DNA of 64,000 nt, taken from NCBI GenBank assembly GCA_028284225.1, contig JANQSD010000019.1, positions 124,001-188,000 on the forward strand, read 5' to 3'. The notes under the pieces are model-generated. The model did not search any database. It was not told where the DNA came from and saw only the letters and a list, made by a program, of their open reading frames with translations. Numbering within the stretch: position 1 is the stretch's first letter; every line of letters starts with the position of its first letter. This DNA comes from Arenicellales bacterium (GTDB taxonomy: Bacteria; Pseudomonadota; Gammaproteobacteria; Arenicellales; JAHEKD01). The position numbers and the translations under genes are program-made. This document shows positions 1 to 7,566 of this stretch, piece after piece.

Positions 1-323
1 CATTGCAAAAGCAGGAGAATGAAGTGTTTTTAAGAAATTTATTAGATGATCTTAGGTTGAGTTTAGAGAAACTACTATGCTCAATTTTTGAAAACCAAAA
101 ATCTTTAGAAAATCAGTTTCAATTGCTTGGTCAATTTTTAAAGAAAAAAGGCGGTTCTCCAGAACTTACTAACATGTTTCAGAAATTAATTGATTATTAT
201 GCGAAATACCAAAATTCGTATGTAAAACATGACGCGGCCGTATTGGAAGAAGAAATTGAATTTATTTTTGAAATTACTGCTTCTTTTATGAAACATTTGA
301 TTAAACTGAATTTAAGAAATTAA
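1..323 (+). CDS. C-terminal fragment of an unrecognised helical protein (cut by window edge)
   Basis: The reading frame is open to the left edge, so this is the 3' part of a longer gene; the TTG codon at position 3 need not be a start. The visible 106 residues are rich in Leu, Glu, Lys and Phe and look all-helical, with no catalytic motif I can identify. It ends about 100 bases before the TIR-nuclease gene, has the same AT-rich composition and lies on the same strand, so it may belong to the same accessory locus. Family not recognised. Confidence 0.5.
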   Translation, partial: LQKQENEVFLRNLLDDLRLSLEKLLCSIFENQKSLENQFQLLGQFLKKKGGSPELTNMFQKLIDYYAKYQNSYVKHDAAVLEEEIEFIFEITASFMKHLIKLNLRN

Positions 324-426
324 TGCTAACAGGCTTCTTCTGCCGATTCAACTCACGCAAGCTTGTTTGGTCTACAGAGCATAGACATTTTATGCTTTAA
401 AATGATTAAGAAACGATTAGAAGATT

Positions 427-1257
427 ATGAGTTATAGAAAAAGAATATATATTTCTTACTGTCAAGCGGACATAGAAGTGGCCTTAGACATTAAAAAAAG
501 GTTGTATGATGAGTGCATTGAAGTCCTGACTAACTATAACTTTGAGCAAGGTTCAAATATTCAAACCAATCTAAAGTACTTTGTTGAATCTAGCGACATC
601 ATTCTATTACTGCTCTCTAAATCTTATTTTCACTCAGCATATAGTGAGAAAGAGCTATACACTTTCCTCGATAGAAGCAAAAAAAGAAAGGTTTCCATCA
701 TTCCAGTAGCCATTGAAAGGTGCAATATTCCTTGGCAGCTGAAAAACCTCAATACGATTTATTTCTACAAAAACATTGATGCTGGAATAGAAAAATTAAA
801 ACGGCAAATAAATGTCTTGGAGCATGTTAGCTTTGATAAATTCACTGCTAAAGGCTTTGAAGAATTCACATACTTGCTGCTAAAGGAATATGGGTTCAGG
901 AATATAAGTCGTGAATTCCATAATTCAGATTATGGAATTGATTTTGTTGCTGAGGCTTATACAAAAAACCCATTCGGTTTTATGCAAAAGGAAATTTGGA
1001 TTGTAGAAGTTAAGTTTTATGAGAACGAACGCTTTAGTATAAATACTATTAAGCAGTTGTTTGAATACAAGCGCAGCATTCTACCTCATGACAGCAAGAT
1101 GCTACTCATCACCAATAGTATTTTAACGTCAGTTGCAGAAAATTATCTTGAAGATATTCAAAAACACGAGAACACTCAGATTGAGGTGATTGATGGTATA
1201 AAGTTAAAAAAGCTCATAGCTAAAAGAATAAAACTAATTAATGAGTTTATGCCATAA
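427..1257 (+). CDS. TIR domain-Mrr-like PD-(D/E)xK nuclease fusion
   Basis: The N-terminal ~130 residues look like a TIR domain: an opening beta strand RIYISYCQAD, a central strand DIILLLLSKSY, then the helix SAYSEKELY, where E75 or E77 is the candidate for the glutamate TIR NADases use. From about residue 135 a restriction-endonuclease-like domain follows, with an FEEF helix, the YGIDF aspartate (D172), the EVK motif (E194, K196) and a following glutamine (Q210), the D-ExK-Q pattern of Mrr-type nucleases. TIR domains and Mrr nucleases are both common in anti-phage proteins; a defence role is inferred. The stop overlaps the next gene's start by one base (TAATG), implying coupled translation. 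Confidence 0.8.
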   Translation: MSYRKRIYISYCQADIEVALDIKKRLYDECIEVLTNYNFEQGSNIQTNLKYFVESSDIILLLLSKSYFHSAYSEKELYTFLDRSKKRKVSIIPVAIERCNIPWQLKNLNTIYFYKNIDAGIEKLKRQINVLEHVSFDKFTAKGFEEFTYLLLKEYGFRNISREFHNSDYGIDFVAEAYTKNPFGFMQKEIWIVEVKFYENERFSINTIKQLFEYKRSILPHDSKMLLITNSILTSVAENYLEDIQKHENTQIEVIDGIKLKKLIAKRIKLINEFMP

Positions 1258-1811
1258 TGAACGAGGTTAATGATTTTATAATGGCATTGGATAACTGTCC
1301 ATTAGGAAATCCCGGATGGGTTCAATTTGAGGACTTATGTACGGATATTTTTTCATTTTTATTCATTCCGCCTTTGAGTCCACCTAACAGGCAAGCACGA
1401 ACATACTCAGGCGTTAATAGAAGAGATGCGGTCTATCCAAACAGAAATATTACACCGAATAGTAATCCGTGTTCAAGCAATTGGCATCACCTGTTTCTCG
1501 AACTAAATGCCCGTATGATCTTGGTAGAGTATAAGAATTACAACAATACTGAAATTGGACATGAAGAAGTAAATCAAACTAGGAATTATTTGACAAACCC
1601 CATGGGAAGACTTGCTCTAATGGTTTGTAGTAAGCAACCAAATGAATCAGCCCATCGACAGAGAAATACCGTCTTCACTCAAGATCAGAAAGTTATAGTG
1701 TTCCTAGACAAGGAGCATTTAAAAGAAATGCTGGCCATGAAGGAAAGAGGTGAAGACCCCTCAGACTTAATTATCGACTTGGTAGAAAGATTTTACATCC
1801 AGCATGAGTAG
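1257..1811 (+). CDS. Putative PD-(D/E)xK nuclease, partner of the TIR-nuclease
   Basis: A 184-residue protein that I read as a stand-alone restriction-endonuclease-like fold: an N-terminal WVQFEDL helix (E25), an aspartate in RRDAVY (D57), an E-x-K strand in VEYKNY (E91, K93) and a helix carrying Q107. This is the same D, ExK, Q order seen in the nuclease half of the preceding gene, although overall sequence similarity between the two is low. Its ATG shares a base with the upstream stop. The pairing suggests the two products act together. The substrate is unknown, and the nuclease assignment is from motifs only. Confidence 0.6.
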   Translation: MNEVNDFIMALDNCPLGNPGWVQFEDLCTDIFSFLFIPPLSPPNRQARTYSGVNRRDAVYPNRNITPNSNPCSSNWHHLFLELNARMILVEYKNYNNTEIGHEEVNQTRNYLTNPMGRLALMVCSKQPNESAHRQRNTVFTQDQKVIVFLDKEHLKEMLAMKERGEDPSDLIIDLVERFYIQHE

Positions 1812-2149
1812 TGTTAATCAGCAAACGAGTAGCTCTACCAGACAAAATACTCGCTGCGCTCGCATTTTGCCAGTGAGCTAAGCATTAAAGTCTGGTTTGA
1901 AATAATATTTGGAAAATACAATCAAATAATAAACGTCTGTTCAGGGCAACAATTTGCCATTGCCACAGCTAGCTGTCATTGTCTTTTTCAAGTACATCCA
2001 AAGATTACAATATTTAAAAACATATAAATTAAAATTCTATAAGATTCAAAGTCTTTTGATTCTTAGGTTCAAAATAATCATCCTGTTCAACTCCCAACAA
2101 GATCAAAAGAATTTCTTTATAATCGGGTGATTAATTTTTTTGAAGAGTC
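1812..2149. other. AT-rich intergenic region with an imperfect palindrome
   Basis: No gene is apparent in these 338 bases. Near the left end, accagac (1837-1843) pairs with gtctggt (1890-1896), and inside it caaaat (1843-1848) pairs with attttg (1864-1869) around a CG-rich loop; this could be a terminator or the remains of a small palindromic element. The remainder is AT-rich up to the omega-amidase gene and may hold its promoter. Confidence 0.4.
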
Positions 2150-2926
2150 ATGAGTAATTTATCTGTCACTGTTATCCAGGATGTTCTGCACTGGCATAAT
2201 CCGGCGGGGAATCGGGCGATGTATGATGCGCATTTTGATTCTATTGACGAAACGGATTTGATTGTGTTGCCGGAGATGTTTAGTACCGGGTTTTCGATGT
2301 ATCCAAGGGATTGTTTTGAGACCATAGAGAGTGAGACGGTGTCTTGGATGCTGGAAACGGCCAGTCGCAAAAGTGCAGTGGTTACCGGCAGTTTGATTAT
2401 GAAGCTGGGTGAAGCCAGGTTTGTGAATCGTATGTTGTGGGCGAAGCCGGAGGGTGAGTTTGAGTATTATGACAAGCGTCATTTGTTTCGTTATGGTAAA
2501 GAACATATCAATTTCACCGCAGGGGATGAGCGTGTTGTGGTTGAACTAAATGGCTGGCGATTTGCCTTATTTGTTTGTTATGACTTGCGTTTTCCGGTCT
2601 GGAGTCGGAATCGTGATGATTATGATGTGGCAATTTATGTCGCTAATTGGCCTAATCCGCGCCAGTTTGCCTGGGATTCGTTATTGGTGGCCAGAGCCAT
2701 TGAGAACTTGAGTTACGTGGTCGGTGTAAACCGGATCGGAGAAGATGACATAGGTAATTCATTTTCCGGCGGTACGGCCGTGCTTGATTTCATGGGCAAG
2801 GCTTTGGTGGATTGTAAGGACAAGCAGATGATTGCTACCCAAACACTTGATATGCAGGCATTGAATGATTTTCGTCAACATTTTCCGGCTAAACTTGATG
2901 CCGATGAGTTTGAGATTAAAAAATAA
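2150..2926 (+). CDS. yafV: Omega-amidase (YafV/Nit2-type nitrilase family)
   Basis: 258-residue carbon-nitrogen hydrolase with the full catalytic triad: E42 in LPEMF, K109 in YDKRHLF and C143 in FVCYDLRFP. The context around each residue (PEMFSTGFSM, KRHLFRYGKE, CYDLRFPVW) matches the YafV/Nit2 branch, which hydrolyses alpha-ketoglutaramate and alpha-ketosuccinamate to the keto acids plus ammonia and repairs metabolic side products. Cytosolic, with no signal peptide. The ATG at 2150 gives the usual length. The downstream patatin gene starts inside its last codons in another frame. Confidence 0.9.
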   Translation: MSNLSVTVIQDVLHWHNPAGNRAMYDAHFDSIDETDLIVLPEMFSTGFSMYPRDCFETIESETVSWMLETASRKSAVVTGSLIMKLGEARFVNRMLWAKPEGEFEYYDKRHLFRYGKEHINFTAGDERVVVELNGWRFALFVCYDLRFPVWSRNRDDYDVAIYVANWPNPRQFAWDSLLVARAIENLSYVVGVNRIGEDDIGNSFSGGTAVLDFMGKALVDCKDKQMIATQTLDMQALNDFRQHFPAKLDADEFEIKK

Positions 2927-4352
2927 GCCTGTTGTTCAAAAAGGATTTTGCCGATCTTTTATAAGTGTTCTGTTTGTTTGTATTTTCGTTTCTGCTTGTA
3001 CGATAAAAAACTCTACAGACTATTTTCTCACCGATGTAGATACCAATAAGGGTTATTATTTAAGTAACTCGGTTTCCAACGGTTCCGATTCAATACTACT
3101 GGTTTTGTCATTTTCCGGTGGTGGTACACGAGCTGCCACTATGGCTTATGGGGTTTTGGAAAAACTCAAACAAACGTACATTGAGATTGATGGCGAGAAA
3201 AGATCTTTACTAAATGAAGTCGACCTAATTACCTCTGTCTCAGGTGGAAGCTTTACGGCGGCCTATTATGGGCTTTATGGCGATCAGGTTTTCACTGATT
3301 TTGAACAAAAATTTTTAAAGCGAAATTTCCAGGCCGATTTATACCGGCTTTTGTTTAGTCCCTGGCACTGGCCCGGGCTTTCAACATCTACTCTTGATCG
3401 TAGTGATCTGGCCGCACAATACCTGGATAAATTATTATTTGATGGCGCAACCATTGATGCGATGCAGCGAGCCGATACACCGTTTATTATGATCAATGCA
3501 TCGGAAGTCGGTTTTGGCACGCAAATTGCGTTTGAACAGCGCCAGTTTGATATGTTTTGCCTGGACGTTGCTAAAATGCCGGTTTCTACTGCGGTGATGG
3601 CGTCATCGGCTGTACCGCTCGCTTTCAGTCCTATCACGTTTGAAAACAAAAGCGACCAATGTGATAACAAGCTACCGCGCTGGGTGCGTAAAGCGCTTGA
3701 TAAAGGTGATACTCGTTCGCGTAATTATCATTTGGCGCATAAATATAAAACCTTTCAAGATGTTGAGAATTATCCTTATATACATCTATACGACGGTGTG
3801 TTGACTGATAACCTGGGTCTGCGTTCGATCATTAATGTGTTTGAACGCCAGGGCGGGGCCTGGAAGACGTTAAAACTAATCAATCACCAGAATGTGCGTA
3901 AGGCTGTTGTCATTGTTGTTGATGCTAAATCGTCTTCGGCCATAGATTCCGGTCGTGATAAGCAAATCAAGTTTAAGGATGCGTTGAATTCGGCATTAAA
4001 TGTATCAATAAATTCACTCAGTTTTGAAACAATCAGCATGATGCGTGAGAACATGTCCGGCTGGCGTGATCAAGTGACTATCGATCGCTGCTGGGAATAT
4101 GCCAACCAAAACATTGAGCAGACAGATTGTTATGAAATTGAGCCTTATTTAATTGAGGTGAGTTTTGATGCGCATCCTAACGATGAAGAAATGCATGAAT
4201 TGCAACGTATTCCGACAACATTTAATCTTTCTGATGGTCAAGTTGACTTGATTAAAAAGTCCGCAAGTCAGGTGCTGGATGAGTCGGCGGAATTTCAGCG
4301 ATTATTAAACGATTTGGCAGATTCTCACACCCGTCTAAGCGTTCAAGAGTAG
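2904..4352 (+). CDS. Patatin-like phospholipase lipoprotein
   Basis: Patatin family acyl hydrolase: oxyanion-hole motif SGGGTRAATMAYG, nucleophile elbow TSVSGGSF supplying the catalytic serine, and a YDGVLTDNLG segment supplying the aspartate of the Ser-Asp dyad. The ATG at 2904 was chosen over in-frame upstream starts because it gives a compact lipoprotein signal: a basic start, a hydrophobic stretch and a FVSAC lipobox (Cys about residue 32). It should therefore be a membrane-anchored periplasmic or outer-membrane esterase. It overlaps the 3' end of the omega-amidase gene by 23 nt. The natural lipid substrate cannot be told from sequence. Confidence 0.87.
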   Translation: MSLRLKNKPVVQKGFCRSFISVLFVCIFVSACTIKNSTDYFLTDVDTNKGYYLSNSVSNGSDSILLVLSFSGGGTRAATMAYGVLEKLKQTYIEIDGEKRSLLNEVDLITSVSGGSFTAAYYGLYGDQVFTDFEQKFLKRNFQADLYRLLFSPWHWPGLSTSTLDRSDLAAQYLDKLLFDGATIDAMQRADTPFIMINASEVGFGTQIAFEQRQFDMFCLDVAKMPVSTAVMASSAVPLAFSPITFENKSDQCDNKLPRWVRKALDKGDTRSRNYHLAHKYKTFQDVENYPYIHLYDGVLTDNLGLRSIINVFERQGGAWKTLKLINHQNVRKAVVIVVDAKSSSAIDSGRDKQIKFKDALNSALNVSINSLSFETISMMRENMSGWRDQVTIDRCWEYANQNIEQTDCYEIEPYLIEVSFDAHPNDEEMHELQRIPTTFNLSDGQVDLIKKSASQVLDESAEFQRLLNDLADSHTRLSVQE

Positions 4353-4418
4353 TCAAATTGTAAACAAATCAACGTATTGCTTGCGTATAATTAACCGTCC
4401 TTACACTTAGCATTATTA

Positions 4419-6080
4419 ATGTCCCAAGTCACGAACAATCCCAATACTGAATTTGACCGTTTGGTTAATGACTATTTCAATGCCTGGTTCCGGTTTCATC
4501 CGGAGACAGCGGTTGATTGTGGGCAAGATCATGCGGGTGAATTGACTCCATTTTCAAATAGTGAAATGGGGGCCTTGCTGACTCTGCATGATAATTTGTT
4601 GAATACGCTTGAAGAAGTCGATTATCAAAATCTGGATGCTGATCGGCAGTTGGATTTTGATGCCTTGATCGGTCATGTTTACCTGGAGCGGCAGGCGATG
4701 TTGAAATTCGACTGGCGTTTTCGTGATCCGCAACACTATTTGCCTTTGAATGCGATTGACCAGTTACTTCAGCGTCCGGTTAGTGGCTTTGCGAGAGCCT
4801 TATCCTCCAGATTGAAGGCGGTGCCTGATTACTTATGGCAGGCTCAAGAGATGTTGTCTCAACAACCTGAAACCATTCCCTATGCCTGGTTGGAGCAGGC
4901 AATTCAATCGGCCAGGGCCGGCGATGAATTTATGCGTTCATTAAACGATCACCCAAAAGTTGTGGAAGCAGTCAGTCGAGGTCCGTCGTTAGTGCAGGAA
5001 ATCAGCGAGGCTGCAAAGGCGGTGAAAAATTTTGCACGCTTTTTGGAACGTGAAATCGGTGCTAATGCTCAGGGAGACTTTGCTTGCGGAGAACATCGCT
5101 TTAATAAACTGTTGCAACTTAATCATGGTTTAGCGATTAATCATCAACAACTTTATAATTTTGGTTTGAAGTTGGCCGAGCAAACCTACGCAGATCTAAA
5201 GCAACTTTGCCAGCAGTTGGCCGGGCATGAGGATGTCAGCGAATTAACTCGCCAACTCAGTGCAGACCATCCGGATGGTGGCTCGTTAATTTTGATTTAC
5301 CAGGAAGCCATGCGCTCGGCCAGAGGTTTTATAGTTGAACGGGATTTGGTGACCCTACCTGAGACCGAGCAGCTTGAGATCATCGAAACCCCGGTTTTCC
5401 TGCGTCATCAGATTCCTTTTGCAGCCTATATGCCACCTATGGTTGGCGACAAGCAACAACAGGGTTTTTATTATGTAACACCGACAGACGATGAGCAGGC
5501 CCTGGGCGAGCATAATTTTTTGGGCATCAAGCATACATCCGTGCATGAGGCCTATCCCGGGCATCATTTACAATTTACCCTGGCGAATTTGAACTCTGTG
5601 AGTTCTAGCTGGCCGAGAATCATCAATACATCAGCAACCTTATATGAAGGCTGGGCGCTTTATACCGAGCAATTAATGCACGAACAGGGTTATTTGGATC
5701 AACCCTTGAATCAATTTATATTGCTTAAAGATCGCTTGTGGCGAGCATTGCGAGTGCTGATTGATGTAGATTTACACGTCAATAATATCTCAGTAGAGCA
5801 GGCGGCAAAAAAACTATCAGATCGTTTAGGTTTTACCCAACAACAAGCAATGGCTGATGTGTCCTGGTATACTCATGCGCCCACAGTGCCCATGGGGTAT
5901 GCATTAGGTTGGGCCATGATAAACGCATTGCGTGAGCAACAGCAAACGCAGAATTCATTTAAGCTTAAGTCTTTTCACGATAAATTATTGGCATCAGGCT
6001 CGATTTCATTAGCACAGGTGATTAAACGGCAATTCGGGGTAGAGGCTTTGGATAACGTTATGAAAAAAATTATAAGTTAA
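4419..6080 (+). CDS. DUF885 family zinc metallopeptidase-like protein
   Basis: 553-residue DUF885 protein. The defining metal-binding segment HEAYPGHHLQ lies at about residues 376-385, followed by an EGWALYTEQLM segment supplying the further acidic ligand, as in thermolysin-like folds. No signal peptide is evident, so a cytosolic carboxypeptidase or oligopeptidase role is the reasonable inference; few members are characterised. The gene ends 10 nt before the AI-2E family gene and may share its transcript. Confidence 0.85.
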   Translation: MSQVTNNPNTEFDRLVNDYFNAWFRFHPETAVDCGQDHAGELTPFSNSEMGALLTLHDNLLNTLEEVDYQNLDADRQLDFDALIGHVYLERQAMLKFDWRFRDPQHYLPLNAIDQLLQRPVSGFARALSSRLKAVPDYLWQAQEMLSQQPETIPYAWLEQAIQSARAGDEFMRSLNDHPKVVEAVSRGPSLVQEISEAAKAVKNFARFLEREIGANAQGDFACGEHRFNKLLQLNHGLAINHQQLYNFGLKLAEQTYADLKQLCQQLAGHEDVSELTRQLSADHPDGGSLILIYQEAMRSARGFIVERDLVTLPETEQLEIIETPVFLRHQIPFAAYMPPMVGDKQQQGFYYVTPTDDEQALGEHNFLGIKHTSVHEAYPGHHLQFTLANLNSVSSSWPRIINTSATLYEGWALYTEQLMHEQGYLDQPLNQFILLKDRLWRALRVLIDVDLHVNNISVEQAAKKLSDRLGFTQQQAMADVSWYTHAPTVPMGYALGWAMINALREQQQTQNSFKLKSFHDKLLASGSISLAQVIKRQFGVEALDNVMKKIIS

Positions 6081-6090
6081 AATAACAGCC

Positions 6091-7161
6091 ATGAACTTAA
6101 TTACTGACTGGTTTAAACGCCACTTTTCTAATCCGCAGGTGGTTTTTCTGGCGTTGTTGTTGCTGATTATTTCAGCGATTATTTATTTGTTCGGTAATAT
6201 TCTTGGCCCGGTGTTAGCTTCAGTTGTATTGGCTTATGTGTTGGAAGGCATGGTGAAGCGCATGCAATCCTTTGGCTTGTCCAGAATTTTGGCTGTTTGT
6301 TTTGTATTTATATTATTCGTTTTTTCCTTGTTTGCTATATTGCTGTGGCTTTTGCCATTGCTTACTGAGCAGATCAGCCAACTTGTGCAGCAAGTTCCGC
6401 TGATCATAAATCAGGGTCAGCACGCCTTATTACAGTTACCCGAGCGTTATCCTGATCTGGTTTCAGAAGAACAGATTCGTGATGTAACCAGTATTATCCG
6501 CAGTGAAATAACGATTTTCGGGCAAAAATTATTATCATTTTCAGTTTCATCATTTAAGAACATTATTACCATCTTGATCTTTTTAATCATCATGCCCATT
6601 CTGGTGTTCTTATTTCTAAAGGATAAAGACAAGATTATTGAGTGGTTTACCAATTTCATGCCAAGTGACCGGCAATTAACCAACAAGGTCTGGCGTGAGT
6701 CCAATGCTCAGTTCAGTAACTACATTCGCGGAAAATTTGTTGAAATCGTGATTATCACCATTGTTAGCGCTGTTACCTTCGTTTCCTTAAACTTACAGTA
6801 CGCTGCATTACTCGCTGTTGCTGTAGGGTTGTCAGTATTAGTTCCTTATGTAGGCGCAGCTGTAGTGACCATTCCGGTTTTATTGATAGCTTGGTTTCAA
6901 TGGGGATGGTCCTGGGATTTTGGTTATGTTGCCATTGCTTATTTCATTATTCAGGCCCTGGATGGTAATGTATTGGTGCCATGGTTATTCTCTGAAGTAG
7001 TCAATATGCATCCCGTAGCCATTATTGTTGCGGTATTGTTCTTTGGTGGTTTGTGGGGCATTTGGGGCGTATTCTTCGCTATTCCGCTGGCAACACTGGT
7101 GCAGGCTATCATTCGTGCCTGGCCTGAAGATGAGCAATTTGCCGAAGCCGAAAACCAATAA
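6091..7161 (+). CDS. AI-2E family (PerM-type) membrane transporter
   Basis: 356 residues with about eight hydrophobic segments: a pair near residues 15-60, one near 65-95, a soluble stretch around 100-150 (EQISQLVQQVPLIINQG), then the C-terminal block containing LVPYVGAAVVTIPV and the conserved tail WGIWGVFFAIPLATLVQAI. This is the AI-2E exporter/PerM family. The substrate is not predictable; named members range from autoinducer export to Na+/H+ exchange. The start at 6091 lies 10 nt after the DUF885 stop. Confidence 0.87.
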   Translation: MNLITDWFKRHFSNPQVVFLALLLLIISAIIYLFGNILGPVLASVVLAYVLEGMVKRMQSFGLSRILAVCFVFILFVFSLFAILLWLLPLLTEQISQLVQQVPLIINQGQHALLQLPERYPDLVSEEQIRDVTSIIRSEITIFGQKLLSFSVSSFKNIITILIFLIIMPILVFLFLKDKDKIIEWFTNFMPSDRQLTNKVWRESNAQFSNYIRGKFVEIVIITIVSAVTFVSLNLQYAALLAVAVGLSVLVPYVGAAVVTIPVLLIAWFQWGWSWDFGYVAIAYFIIQALDGNVLVPWLFSEVVNMHPVAIIVAVLFFGGLWGIWGVFFAIPLATLVQAIIRAWPEDEQFAEAENQ

Positions 7162-7250
7162 ATGTTGACTATTTTTTATAGATGGTTTCAGGCCTGATTC
7201 AAGCATTGATACAATAATAGGCCTATCAAAACGAAATCATTCATCGTTAA

Positions 7251-7556
7251 ATGATAAGAATCTATCAAGCGCAAGATTTGCCGCAGGCGCAGTTAATTTT
7301 AGATCTGTTAGATCAGCATAATATTCAAGCATTGCTACAAAATACCAATGCTCAGTCGGCCATGGGTGAATTGCCGTTTACGCATGCTTACCCTGAAATA
7401 TGGCTTAAGTATGAAAAAGATACAGTTCAGGCCAAACAGTTAATTGCCGATTTCGAACAACCCATTAGCCATGAACAATGGTCATGTAAATCTTGTCAGG
7501 AACTTTCACCAGTAACATTTGATTTTTGTTGGGCATGTGAAGCCCCCAGGGATTAA
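7251..7556 (+). CDS. DUF2007 protein with a C-terminal zinc ribbon
   Basis: 101 residues. The N-terminal ~70 residues are a DUF2007 (putative signal-transducing) domain, recognisable from MIRIYQAQDLPQAQLILDLL and the PEIWLKYEKD strand. The C-terminus carries two CxxC pairs (C79/C82 and C93/C96), consistent with a zinc ribbon. Function of the family is unknown. The PBP1b gene begins 10 nt downstream, so the two are probably co-transcribed. Confidence 0.8.
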   Translation: MIRIYQAQDLPQAQLILDLLDQHNIQALLQNTNAQSAMGELPFTHAYPEIWLKYEKDTVQAKQLIADFEQPISHEQWSCKSCQELSPVTFDFCWACEAPRD

Positions 7557-7566
7557 ACCTAGTTAG

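Noticed and set aside
3284-3670. 128-codon minus-strand frame inside the patatin gene.
   Set aside because: The patatin reading on the other strand has all catalytic motifs; this frame has none.
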